DNA of 64,000 nt, from the NCBI GenBank assembly GCA_030144725.1, contig JASKMD010000003.1, forward strand, positions 6,958,381 to 7,022,380, read 5' to 3'. The notes beneath the pieces were generated by a model. That model saw only the letters and a list, made by a program, of their open reading frames with translations. It made no database searches and was not told where the DNA came from. Of the stretch, positions 30,232 to 40,705 are shown one piece after another; within the stretch, counting starts at the first letter, position 1; every line of letters starts with the position of its first letter. Source of the stretch: Haematococcus lacustris. Its lineage: Eukaryota; Chlorophyta; Chlorophyceae; Chlamydomonadales; Haematococcaceae. The translations under genes were made by a program, and so were the position numbers.

Positions 30232-32605
30232 CAGAGCCTCCCAACTCTCTTGAAAAGAGGGTGTGTCCTTTACACGAGGTTTATTTCTCGCTCAGGATGC
30301 CGGTTGCGCATCGAAACACACCAGTGTGTAGAGGACTCGCTTGGCTACACGGAATGCCTGTCCTCAGCTCTATTAAATGTGTACATGATGCGCTACCTGG
30401 GCGTGAACCTGGCATACATTTTGTGGGCAGATATCACCATGCACGCCTCCTCCACCCTCGACCTTCCTAATGATGCCGTGATGACGCATACGCAAGTATG
30501 TGTGCAATCGCGCTTTGTGTCGCGATGGCCGGAACCGCGAGTTTGAAACCTAAGAAGCTGAAATGCTTCTTTAACGCACCCACACCACTGCTAATGCTGC
30601 GATTAAGACAGCTGCATACTTCTTAGCATCGATTAGCTTTCACTCGTCATTTGTGTCGCTCGCGCTGTCACGCGTAAGACGGAGTAGTTGTCTGCTCTAG
30701 CGGTTCAACAAGACACTATGTGCACCCTTCACCTTTGATTATAGTAGACTATCTGACCTGATAGTCAAACTGACCGCGGGACTCTTCATACTCAAGCCTT
30801 TTCTGCTCGTTTCGCTGTCTACGCCCCGTATTCGTTGTAGCCAGAGCATGTGTGCAGATGCGCAGTCTTCGTTCTGTCGCTAAAGCGGTTTCAGTCATCA
30901 CCACCGGTTCGGTCCACGGTGCTAACACCAACTGTCAAATGCATTCCCACTCCCACCTGGCCCGACTCGCACCCCTCTAGACTTCATAGCAAAGCACCCA
31001 AGCAACACCACTATTCACATCCACATTGACCACTTGCATGTGCTGCCTCTACCAAGATTGGCCCTACCAGCCTTGGTGCGTTTGCTGAGACCACCCATAG
31101 GGTGGCTGGCTGAGCTTGGGTCAGATTAGGGTGGGCGGTAGGTGGAGCCGGGCTAGGAGGTGGTGGTGATCGTCGTAGTGGTGGTTGTGGTGGTGGCGGC
31201 TGAGATTGGGTAAGCCACCAATAGTTGCCAACCATGCTGTTGAGGGTCAGCTATGCACGAAGTTGCCTACCATGTTGTTGAGGGTTAGCTATGCATAAGG
31301 TGGCTGTAACTGTAAGGTGGGGACTTAAGGCTGAGGATGCCAACATGGGTGTAGAGATTAGGAGGGGGTGGTGGTAGGCACATGGTGTAGGGCAGGGTTG
31401 GGCAGTAACTTACCAGCAGGTTGGTGAAGGGAGAGGGGGCTTGCTCTTTGCTGCAGGGTAGGGGAGGGAGAGGACTGCAATGTCAGGGGGGGGGGGTGGA
31501 GGGGGAGGGGAAACGTAGGAGGGCTGGGCTGAGCTGGGCTGGGTGGTGGTGGCAGGCTAGGAGGTGGTGGTGGTGGTGGTAGTGGTGGTGGTGTTGCCAG
31601 AGATTGGGTAAGAGGGCTCCTGCAGCAGTAGACAAAGATGTTGTTGGGGGTAGCTATGCACGAAGTGGATAACTTCCTGTTTACTTATGCTTTGTCTACA
31701 TTGAGAGCGGTAGCAAGGGCGGGTCATTCTGCTACATAGCACAACAGCAACATAGCAAGCTTGGTGTAGGCTGCACACCTTGAAATGGAAGGTACATCTA
31801 AGCTTTAGGGTCATCAACGGGTATGCCTCCACAGAAGTAGAACTGGGCGCGCGTCTACATCCAGGAAACACTGTCGGGTTAACTGAGCCGGGAGGAATCA
31901 CAAGCGCCGGCTGTACTTGCCTTCAGAGCGTTAGGAGGCAACCACGGTATTGCGAAGCACTCCCACAGCTGACTTGCGCTGCGCGATGTGGTGAGAGCGA
32001 CCGGCTGATTGGTGGGCGCACTTTTTCGTTTACGGGGTTCCTGGCATTACGGGCGTATAGAAGACTAAGCGGTCATCGCATGCCGCACGGTGCTACGTTA
32101 ATCGCACACGTCTCGGCACCGGAATGTCCATGACATGGTTGTGTAAAAGGTTTTATCAGAGTTGGGAGGGTCTGACCAAGAGCCCCATGCAAGACAGGCG
32201 CAGCAACACTGAGTGGAGACTCACAATGGTATGCTGGTCCTTCCACGTTGTATTGGGACACGGAGGCGCATTGGTTCTTACATCCTTGATACCGCCTGGT
32301 CCACTATTCCAGTCTCGGGGAAGCCAAGAACTTAACCTAATTACCTGACTCAACCTCATCCTCAATCTTATCCAAACACGGGGATCACGTCAACTGATCC
32401 CCTACACACGTACTATCCCCCTTTTTCAGCCAGAAGTTATGCCAAGGGTTGGGCCTAGCATGAAGTCAAACTTGTCAAGCAATGCCTCATAATGAATATT
32501 GTAGGCACTGGGAATACGTCATCATGGCTGCTCGTTGCATGCATGTCAGTGCTCATGCTTATTACCCTCCCTCCCCATGATTTCAGCCGCAAGATCCCCT
32601 TCCTA

Positions 32606-33229
32606 TCACATGGTTTTGGATGCTGCCAGAGTCCACCCAGGGCTCTGGTCCTGTTTAGGCATGCGAGGCAAGCCAGCCGCATTATCGTTGTCGGCCAGGC
32701 TGGGCACCGCTGCCTTGTGCGAGGGGCTCTGTGGCCGGGTTATGTACAGGTCGTAGCCGGCAATGACAGGCCGGTGGTCGGAGGAGGTCAGCTCCCCCAC
32801 AGCACTGCAAGCAACGTCAGCATTGCCGGTGTGCAGCCAGGCAGCAGCAGCACAGGGGCGGAGGGAAGGCCGGCCACAGCAGGCTCGTAGGGGTTGTTAG
32901 TGCCAGCACCAGCATTGCGTCCCTCCAGCAGCCACACCAGGCTGGCTGCTGAACCCAATGGCAGCAGCTAGGCTGCCACCATGCTGTTGCAGAGGCACTG
33001 CCTAGGAAAAGCTGCAGCGGGCAGCTACCGGCAGTAGCAGCAGCACTGCACCTGCTCCTAACCCCTACCTGTAGTACAGCGGGGTGAGACAGCAGATGGT
33101 GGGCTTGGCGTTGCAGGCGTGCAGGATGCGGTCCGTCCAGGAGGGGATGCGCTTCAGGCTGTACTCCTCGCTGTGCGCCACATACTTGAAGGTGGGCGGG
33201 AAGTGGATGGCCTGCTCCTCCAGCCCCTG
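32606..33229 (-). CDS. inositol polyphosphate 5-phosphatase, 3' exons (least truncated copy)
   Basis: Last exon 32606-32804 (starts SAVGELTSSDHRPVIAGYDL, ends TGA) and penultimate exon 33069-~33229 (EQAIHFPPTFKYVAHSEEYS, then KRIPSWTDRILHACNA). FPPTFKY, the PSWTDRIL box and SDHRPV in this order are signatures of the IPPc family (DNase I-like fold; removes the 5-phosphate from phosphoinositides or inositol phosphates). The phases join (AG|T). Upstream of 33230 I found no further exon before the Fanzor-like remnant at 33625, so the gene is probably broken here or continues after a long intron. This copy is the likely source of the two tandem fragments to its left. Confidence 0.8.
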
Positions 33230-33624
33230 CAGCCCACAGCCAGCGCTGCCCAGCTCACAAGGGGGCCTGGCTGTTGTGAATGTACCCCGTTGATCTGCCA
33301 GCCTGGCATGGCTGCTGGATCTCTAGCTATCTGCACGGCTGCACCAACAGAGTGAGCGGAGGCTCATAGGGGCGGCTGCCTGCTGCTGTAACAGCTACCC
33401 TCACATATCCTCATAAGCAGCCGCTCATAAAGCACGCACCAAATATGCAGCGTAAGTAAGTCGCGAGAGTGAGAGTCGTGAGCGTGGAGACAGTCGCAAA
33501 GTGCCGTCTACTACAAATTGCAATGAGGGGCAAGAGCGCAAGGGCGCGGATGAGCCCAAACAGCCCAAACCCTAGCAGCCTGAGCCCAAGTCCAAGCGAA
33601 AGCCTGACAACCTGAGCTGGGTAG

Positions 33625-34151
33625 GCCCTGTCTCGCCCTGTCTTTGGCAACGCAGGCATCGGCACGCGGGGTGGGTGGGGGGCCAAGGCTGTGCTGCAGG
33701 CCTGCCGCAAGGTGGTGGAGGGGGCCAACAGCGGCAAGCCAACCGACAGGGTGCCAGGCAAGGTGGTGACTTTGGATGAGTTCCGCACCAGCAGGGTCAG
33801 CTCGGCTATGAACAGCCCACAGCCCTGTGAGAGGAAGCTGGACCGCAGCAAGCCCACCAGGCCTGAGGGCTGGAAGCTCAAGCCAGGTCAGGTGCAGAAC
33901 CGCTTGTTGCGATCAGCCTGGAGCAAGCGGTTTGAGGCGCCAGTGCGGGGGCTCATGTGGTGCCCTTGGTAGCATCAGGCCACCCCTGGTGACCTTGGCA
34001 GATGGGTAGACAGGGACTGCAACGCAGCCCTCAACCTCCAGCGGGCAGGGGAGAGCAAGTGGCGCCCATTGGAACTGTGCAGGTGGCAACACCGAGGAGC
34101 GGCTGCTGCCAAGGGCAAGGAGTTCCCAGCATTGGGCTTCAAGAAGCTGCG
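33625..34151 (+). pseudogene. Fanzor/TnpB-like RNA-guided nuclease remnant (C-terminal RuvC part)
   Basis: An open stretch with FGNAGIGTRGGWGAKA, DEFRTSRVSSAMN...PC, SAWSKRFEAPVRGLMWCPW, an in-frame TAG (33970), then in the same frame RWVDRDCNAALNLQRAGES and KGKEFPALGFKKLR up to the gap. DEFRTS ahead of a cysteine-containing segment and the RDxNAAxN motif are the C-terminal hallmarks of TnpB and its eukaryotic Fanzor relatives (zinc ribbon and RuvC-III). The N-terminal half and the first RuvC Asp are absent: an in-frame TAG closes the frame at 33622. The stop and truncation argue for a decayed copy. It may be one piece of a spliced gene, but I see no splice sites that remove the stop. Confidence 0.68.
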
Positions 34152-34651
34152 NNNNNNNNNNNNNNNNNNNNNNNNNNNNNNNNNNNNNNNNNNNNNNNNN
34201 NNNNNNNNNNNNNNNNNNNNNNNNNNNNNNNNNNNNNNNNNNNNNNNNNNNNNNNNNNNNNNNNNNNNNNNNNNNNNNNNNNNNNNNNNNNNNNNNNNNN
34301 NNNNNNNNNNNNNNNNNNNNNNNNNNNNNNNNNNNNNNNNNNNNNNNNNNNNNNNNNNNNNNNNNNNNNNNNNNNNNNNNNNNNNNNNNNNNNNNNNNNN
34401 NNNNNNNNNNNNNNNNNNNNNNNNNNNNNNNNNNNNNNNNNNNNNNNNNNNNNNNNNNNNNNNNNNNNNNNNNNNNNNNNNNNNNNNNNNNNNNNNNNNN
34501 NNNNNNNNNNNNNNNNNNNNNNNNNNNNNNNNNNNNNNNNNNNNNNNNNNNNNNNNNNNNNNNNNNNNNNNNNNNNNNNNNNNNNNNNNNNNNNNNNNNN
34601 NNNNNNNNNNNNNNNNNNNNNNNNNNNNNNNNNNNNNNNNNNNNNNNNNNN
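34152..34651. other. assembly gap (500 N)
   Basis: Exactly 500 N. The sequence on either side belongs to different elements. Confidence 0.98.
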
Positions 34652-34920
34652 CTGCACAGATTTAATTACCGACATCTGCACAGATGTCGCCTTTATTAGC
34701 ATCTGCACAGATGTCGTCCTTAAATTATAACCGGCATCTGCACAGATGTCGCCCTTTACTGCATCTGCACAGATTTAATTACCGACATCTGCACAGATGT
34801 CGCCTTTATTAGCATCTGCACAGATTTAATAACCGGCATCTGCACAGATGTCGCTTTTCCTAAAGGCATCGACATGCAGCTGCACAGATGACATGCTCAT
34901 TTAACCGACATCTGCACAGA
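34652..34920. repeat. CATCTGCACAGATG satellite, cluster 1
   Basis: About a dozen copies of ACATCTGCACAGATGTCGCC spaced by short AT-rich linkers (TTTAATTACCG, CTTTATTAG). The core is a near-palindrome containing two CANNTG boxes. The left end is lost in the gap. Confidence 0.9.
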
Positions 34921-34956
34921 TTCCCAAAAAGGGGGGGGTACCTCGCGCGCGGATCG

Positions 34957-36678
34957 ATGTATCTTCGCAACCGCTGCGAGTTAGGACTTCATTCAAGAGC
35001 GAGGTCCCCCTTAAACTCAACGCTCTATCGCTCTATCGGAGCAGAAAGTCAATCCGATGCAAAAAAGGCCCCCGCGTCGGCCTTATTTATCGTGAGTGTA
35101 GTGATGCATGCGCTCATGCAAGTGCCTCGTTTCTCATGCTTGTGTACATGCATGTGCTTGCATGTCCTTGGTAATGGGGTGTTGTATTGTGTTGATGACT
35201 CTGGCTCACCATATGTTGTGTGTGTTGTTGTAGGTCAGTGTGCTGCGTAAGCGGGCTGCGCTTATAACACCCGAGGCGATGGGCCGAGCTCAACCCTTGA
35301 TGAATCCAGAGACACCGACGGGGTTGCAGAACCTTGTGCTTGTCCAGCTTGGTACTGTTCTTCAGGTGTGTTTAGCTTGGTACAATAGTTCAAGATGTGA
35401 CAGGTTTCATGATGTGGTGATGAGCCTTCATTACATCAATCTCTTACTATCCAGCATAGTTCATTTTGTTCTCATTCTTATCATGCTTGTCATGCTTTTA
35501 CAGATGCGCGGCAAGGAACTCCATGCTTTGGAGCCCAAGCACTTCACCAAGGTGGTGGTAGCTGACACTCCTCCGGGCTTCAAGTTTGTGGTGGACCCTT
35601 TTGCGTGCAAGAACCATCAGGGTGGTTTGCGTGGTGCCAACAACCCGCCTGAGTCCAAGGAGGTGGTGCCCAACTCCAACACCATCCGCGTGGGCAACCA
35701 GCTTGCCGAAGCCAAGGTGAGGCGTGATTGCTCTTGTTGGTTGTGCCTTTGCATGTCCTCCTCAGTCATGTTGTGGCAAGTCATGTGTGGCGTATCCACC
35801 CCTTTATGTTTTTCTGTTTTTTTCAGAGCTGCCCGGTTGTGGCCCTGGACCTTCTTATTAGCAAGCTCCCTGCAGATGCTGCTGGTTTATTCATCAAGCC
35901 TAACCCTGCCTACGAGGTCAGCGGCAAGTGGTACTGCAACCAAAAAGTCGGTGAGCACAGTTTGAAGAACCGTGTCTCCAGCATGTTTGATACCGAGGAG
36001 GAGTCCTTTACTTCTCATTCCATGAAGCGCACAGGGGCGACGGGTGTTGCTGATTTCCCTGATGCCTTCCGACGGTCTATGGGTGGTTGGGATGATCCTG
36101 GCAGCATGAAGTCGTACACCGTGCATGGCACAGCCAAGCGCGGACAGGCAACTGCAGCCATGATGGCTGCCATCACCCCCTCTGATGTTGCTGTCAACTC
36201 ATCACCGGCCGTGGGAACAGTGCCAGCTCCCCCACCACCTCCCAGCCCTCCCAGCCCTCCCTGCCCTCCCATGGCTCTCCCCACCTCATCACCCGCATGT
36301 GGCCTGTCTTTTACGGGTCAAGGCATCGTGCATGGTGCATCTCCGCTCCTGTCTCATGCAGGTGCTCAGTCTGTGGTTGTGCCAAGTGCGGCTTTGCCTT
36401 GTGCCGCAAGTGGCAGCTCATCTTCGGTGTTCATGGTGCCCTATCCTCCTCAGGTCTATGGCATGCCAGGTGGCCCTCAGCCTTTTTTGGTGCAAAGTGT
36501 GGCCCAGCCGTCTATGGGGTATGTTGGCCATCATTTGGAAGCTCAAATGCAGAGCATGCAAGGCAGCTTTGCAATGATGCAGAGCATGCAAATGCAGCAA
36601 ATGCATCAGCTGCAGCAAGCCTCTATTGAGCGCATGATGAAGCGCATGAAGCGCATGGAGCGCAAGATGTCACCATAA
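34957..36678 (+). CDS. Crypton-like tyrosine recombinase gene with shared leader exon
   Basis: Four phase-0 exons: 34957-35091 (leader), 35234-35365, 35504-35716, 35827-36678, 443 aa. Recombinase features: RGKELHAL (first catalytic Arg), FACKNHQGGLRGANN, CPVVALDLLISKLP, WYCNQKVGEHSLKNRV, TSHSMKRTGATGV (HxxK/R box), MGGWDDPGSMKSYTV (Trp in the place of the usual His, then the Tyr candidate). This is the layout of Crypton/DUF3504 recombinases, which cut DNA through a tyrosine ester. After the catalytic part come a P/S-rich stretch and an M/Q-rich coiled coil. Only ~44 residues of exon 2 precede the first Arg, so the usual N-terminal core-binding domain is short or missing. The leader exon is homologous to the start of the LINE at 42737. 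Confidence 0.62.
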
Positions 36679-36759
36679 TAGTCATGGTGAGGGTGGCAGG
36701 ATGATGCGTGAGGGCTTGAACTGATGGAAGGTTATGATTGACGTTTGCGTGTAGTTGGC

Positions 36760-36860
36760 GCTTGGGCATAATTGGCGGTTGCTTATAATTGACGGTTAGC
36801 TATAATTGACGGTTGGCTATAATTGACGGTTGGCTATAATTGACGGTTAGGACATAATTG
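36760..36860. repeat. ATAATTGACGGTT short tandem repeat
   Basis: Five to six 17-bp units (ataattgacggttrgct) downstream of the recombinase gene. Confidence 0.85.
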
Positions 36861-37367
36861 GCTGTCGGTTGCCCATGTTACAGCCTTTTAAAATGCGGGC
36901 AGAAACCGTTTAGATCCGGGTAAATTGAAGTTATGATACAAAAATACACGCATCGTATTTAAAAAACAAGTGCCGGCCGGCAAGTTGCGTGGATGCCTTC
37001 GATGCAGCTGCTGGTTGCTGCCACTACTAAAGTCCGCGCTAAAGGCATACCGCGCGGGGCTAAAGCCATCGGCCTGCTCCCGGAGCAGTCGGTCGCATGT
37101 GCCGGTTTTACATGCAAGAACATCAGAGTTGGGGAGGCCCTGACTTTCCGACGTCGCCGTGCTGCCCAGACATCAAGGACAGGCTGCAGACGGGCTGCGC
37201 TACTCCTTTCACGCGTGACATGTTGCCTCTGTATCGCTGTATTGTATCGATACAAAAAATACACGTTTTTTCTTGTATTTTCTTGTATTTCCTGTATCGA
37301 TACACGTATTTGTAAGGTTCGTAAAATATACTATAAATAGACTAGATATAGTACTAGTCGAAATAGC
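36861..37367. other. spacer with AT-rich promoter-like stretch
   Basis: Contains TTGTATTTTC and TGTATCGATACA motifs (the latter palindromic, at 37244 and 37294 regions) and a TATA-like CTATAAATAG at 37331-37340, 28 bp upstream of the ATG at 37368. Confidence 0.5.
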
Positions 37368-39065
37368 ATGACTTTGCATGACCAGCTGGCTGTCACAGCG
37401 ATGCCAAGTGACCATGCTGACATGCAGGCTGACAATAGACATGGCACCCAGCCCCACCACCACCTGCCAGCCCTGACCGCTACAGCCTTGCATGACCAGC
37501 TGGCTGTCACAGCGATGCCAAGTGACCATGCTGACATGCAGGCTGACAATAGACATGGCGCCCAGCCCCACCACCACCTGCCAGCCCTGACCGCTACAGC
37601 CTTGCATGACCAGCTGGCTGTCACAGAGATGCCAACTGACCATCCTGACATGCAGGCTGACAATAGACATGGCGCCCAGCCCCACCACCACCTGCCAGCC
37701 CTGACCGCTACAGCCTTGCATGACCAGCTGGCTGTCACAGCGATGCCAACTGACCATCCTGACATGCAGGCTGACAATAGACATGGCACCCAGCCCCACC
37801 ACCACCTGCCATTCCTGACCGCTACAGCTTTGCATGACCAGCTGGCTGTCACAGCGATGCCAAGTGACCATCCTGACATGCAGGCTGACAATAGACATGG
37901 CGCCCAGCCCCACCACCACCTGCCAGCCCTGACCGCTACAGCCTTGCATGACCAGCTGGCTGTCACAGCGATGCCAACTGACCATCCTGACATGCAGGCT
38001 GACAATAGACATGGCACCCAGCCCCACCACCACCTGCCAGCCCTGACCGCTACAGCCTTGCATGACCAGCTGGCTGTCACAGCGATGCCAAGTGACCATG
38101 CTGACATGCAGGCTGACAATAGACATGGCACCCAGCCCCACCACCACCTGCCAGCCCTGACCGCTACAGCCTTGCATGACCAGCTGGCTGTCACAGCGAT
38201 GCCAAGTGACCATGCTGACATGCAGGCTGACAATAGACATGGCGCCCAGCCCCACCACCACCTGCCAGCCCTGACCGCTACAGCCTTGCATGACCAGCTG
38301 GCTGTCACAGAGATGCCAACAAACCATGCTGACATGCAGGCTGACAATAGACATGGCGCCCAACCCCACCACCACCTGCCAGCCCTGACCGCTACAGCCT
38401 TGCATGACCAGCTGGCTGTCACAGAGATGCCAACAAACCATGCTGACATGCAGGCTGACAATAGACATGGCGCCCAGCCCCATCACCACCTGCCAGCCCT
38501 GACCGCTACAGCCTTGCATGACCAGCTGGCTGTCACAGCGATGCCAACTGACCATCCTGACATGCAGGCTGACAATAGACATGGCACCCAGCCCCACCAC
38601 CACCTGCCAGCCCTGACCGCTACAGCCTTGCATGACCAGCTGGCTGTCACAGAGATGCTAGGGACAACCTTGCATGATTTCCATGCTGACCTGATGCCCC
38701 GCACCAGGTACCCACACACCCACAGCAACCAACTAGAGGACGAACAGCTAATTGAGCAGCCCAGGCCACCACCGGGACCAGCCTTGCGTGCTTTCCACGC
38801 AAACCTGATGCCCCGCACCAGGTACCCACACACCCACAGCAACCAACCAGAGGATGAACAGCCCAATGAGCAGCCCAGGCCGACGCAAGGGACAACCTTG
38901 CATGCTGTCCATGCTGACCTGCTGTACCACCACCTGCCAGGCCTGACTGCTATGCCCGAAGCCAACCAACAACCCCAACATGATGCGAACATGCTTGGGG
39001 CTCACACCATTGGCCAGCGCATGGTACCTGAGACGAACATTACAGAAGCGCCACACTCACGATAA
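37368..39065 (+). CDS. 565-aa hypothetical protein made of 38-residue tandem repeats
   Basis: No known family recognised. Eleven full 114-bp repeats plus a partial twelfth (period starts at 37377, 37491 ... 38631) encode the unit LHDQLAVTAMPSDHADMQAD followed by NRHGTQPHHHLPALTATA. A second repeat of about 43 residues (DLMPRTRYPHTHSNQ.EDEQ) follows twice, then a unique tail and a TAA. It is rich in His, Asp, Ala and Gln, with no signal peptide or membrane segment. Differences between repeats are mostly amino-acid changing and cluster in AMP[S/T][D/N]H[A/P] and HG[T/A]. The complementary strand is also open for over 470 codons, so the open frame alone does not prove translation. A TATA-like box precedes the ATG. 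Confidence 0.45.
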   Translation: MTLHDQLAVTAMPSDHADMQADNRHGTQPHHHLPALTATALHDQLAVTAMPSDHADMQADNRHGAQPHHHLPALTATALHDQLAVTEMPTDHPDMQADNRHGAQPHHHLPALTATALHDQLAVTAMPTDHPDMQADNRHGTQPHHHLPFLTATALHDQLAVTAMPSDHPDMQADNRHGAQPHHHLPALTATALHDQLAVTAMPTDHPDMQADNRHGTQPHHHLPALTATALHDQLAVTAMPSDHADMQADNRHGTQPHHHLPALTATALHDQLAVTAMPSDHADMQADNRHGAQPHHHLPALTATALHDQLAVTEMPTNHADMQADNRHGAQPHHHLPALTATALHDQLAVTEMPTNHADMQADNRHGAQPHHHLPALTATALHDQLAVTAMPTDHPDMQADNRHGTQPHHHLPALTATALHDQLAVTEMLGTTLHDFHADLMPRTRYPHTHSNQLEDEQLIEQPRPPPGPALRAFHANLMPRTRYPHTHSNQPEDEQPNEQPRPTQGTTLHAVHADLLYHHLPGLTAMPEANQQPQHDANMLGAHTIGQRMVPETNITEAPHSR

Positions 39066-39195
39066 ACAAGGACCGGTCGCGATTGGACCGACCATAGCTC
39101 ATTGGAAAGAGGAGTAGAAGGCCGTTCGAACGGTACAAGTCTTATGTAACTCCGTGCATCCGTTGCGACGTAGTTGGACCGCGAATTTCTTTGAT

Positions 39196-39475
39196 TTTTA
39201 ATCTGTGCAGATGTCGGTCGTTCTTCATCTGCACAGCTGCTGCTAGTCGACATCTGCACAGATGTCGTATACCGCGACCAACATCTGTGCAGCTGCTGAC
39301 GACGACATCTGCACAGATGTCGACTTTTACATTCAATGCTTGGCTGTGCAGATGTAAAAGTCGACATCTGTGCAGCTGCTGACAACGACATCTGCACAGA
39401 TGTCGACTTTTACATTCGCGGCTTGGCTGTGCAGATGTCGTGGCTTCATCTGCACAGATGTCGACTATTTCATCG
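39196..39475. repeat. CATCTGCACAGATG satellite, cluster 2
   Basis: About ten copies in both orientations (CATCTGCACAGATG and CATCTGTGCAG variants), with GTCGACTTTTACATTC linkers. Confidence 0.88.
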
Positions 39476-39484
39476 ACTCTTACA

Positions 39485-39740
39485 TCCGCAAAACACATGT
39501 ATTGACACCCAAACATCCCGCAACATCCCCGCAAAACACATGCATTGACACCCAAACACCCCGCAACACCTCGCTACACCTCCGCAAAACACATGTATTG
39601 ACACCCAAACACCCCGCAACACCTCGCTACATCCCCGCAAAACACATGTATTGACACCCAAACACCCCGCAACATCCCCGCAAAACACATGCATTGACAC
39701 CCAAACATCCCGCAACACCTCGCTACGGGACTCGCAAGCA
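39485..39740. repeat. minisatellite, CGCAAAACACATGTATTGACACCCAAACA family
   Basis: Five units of about 40-55 bp, each with CGCAAAACACATG(T/C)ATTGACACCC followed by AAACACCCCGCAACA. Confidence 0.88.
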
Positions 39741-39927
39741 CATGTCTCGATGCACCATCACTCCACTACACCTGAATATGGCAATGCTAAGCACATGCAT
39801 TGATGCACCCAATGACCGCAACACCTCCCTACGATGTGACAAGGTAGCAACGACACAACACAACAACAAGGTGACACAACACACCACCATTACCATCACC
39901 ATCACCACCACCACACTCAGGTTGAAC

Positions 39928-40095
39928 ATGCATCACCATCACCATCACCATCACCATCACCATCACCATCACCATCACCATCACCATCACCATCACCATC
40001 ACCATCACCATCACCATCACCATCACCATCACCATCATCCACACCACCACACCACACCACACCACACCACACCACACCACACCACACCACACCAG
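39928..40095. repeat. (CATCAC)n followed by (ACACC)n
   Basis: About 17 CATCAC units (39930-40034), then about ten CACAC/ACACC units. The poly-His frame it creates is a by-product of the period. Confidence 0.95.
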
Positions 40096-40705
40096 CAAGG
40101 CGGCAAGATGACGAGGACAACAAGCACGGGCTGACAACCACCCAAACGCTCAGCTATCCCTTTTGAGAGGGATGGGTAGGGTCATTGTGGTGTGTGGGCA
40201 TGGCATGGCCAGGGTGGGCTGGGTGGGCTGCTACTCCAAGCTGCCCGCTCCAGGTTGCCCGCTCCAGGTTGCTACGCCAAGGGTAGGGTAGGGAGAGGGC
40301 TGCTACGCCAAGGGTAGGGTAGGGAGAGGGCTGCTACGCCAAGGGTATGGTAGGGAGAGGGCTGCAGCGTGTGTCGTGGGGCGGGGGGTGGGAAAGGCGG
40401 GAGGTAGGTGGGGTGCCAGGCTTGGAGGTGGTGGGACAGGGGAGGGGAGGGGGAAGGGGGAAGGAGGAAGGGGGGAAGAGGGAAGGACTGACCGTGGGAC
40501 CTGCAGTAAACAATGGGCATCTTTGCCGTTAGGCTGGGCATTGGACCACCCATGTGCAAGGGCTGGCCACTCACTCTTTGCTAGCGCCACTTCTATACCT
40601 ACCTGGCAGCGCCTCCATGGCTGCAGCTCCTGGCTGCTCTTGCGCTCCATGCACCTGCTTCTTGTGGTAGGGTGATGAAGGAGGTGGTGGTGGGGGAGGG
40701 AGGGG
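40096..40705. other. non-coding spacer with G-rich dispersed repeat
   Basis: Contains three copies of a ~32-bp unit (GCTACGCCAAGGGTAGGGTAGGGAGAGGGCT, 40270-40365) and a G-rich block ending GACCTGCAGTAAACAATGG (40345-40515) that recurs in 48.8-49.95 kb. Confidence 0.6.

Larger units (their letters stand above)
23847..32176. mobile_element. 1947-bp TIR element, copy 2, split by the LTR retrotransposon
   Basis: Left 7 bp (GTCAGAG) at 23847-23853, remainder at 30237-32176. It differs from copy 1 by one extra G in a homopolymer near 31485. Target duplication CAAGA at 32177-32181. The LTR element entered 7 bp inside the left TIR. Confidence 0.88.
19890..33148. repeat. tandem triplication of a 991-bp unit, with nested insertions
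   Basis: Unit 1 is 19890-20880, unit 2 is 20881-23822, unit 3 is 23823-33148. Units 1 and 2 look identical; unit 3 differs at a few bases (for example 32873 and 33077). The lengths balance: unit 2 = 991 + 1946 (TIR element) + 5 (TSD); unit 3 = 991 + 1947 + 5 + 6378 (LTR element) + 5 (TSD). Each unit holds the last two exons of a 5-phosphatase gene. Unit 3 runs on into the upstream part of the penultimate exon; units 1 and 2 stop at the unit boundary. Confidence 0.93.

Noticed and set aside
34652..34930. CRISPR-like repeat array
   Set aside because: Eukaryotic context, repeat core of 14 bp with unequal short linkers that themselves repeat, and no cas genes. The arrays at 39.2, 42.2 and 50.5 kb fail in the same way.
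39928..40034. Poly-His protein segment
   Set aside because: CATCAC microsatellite with no flanking coding sequence.
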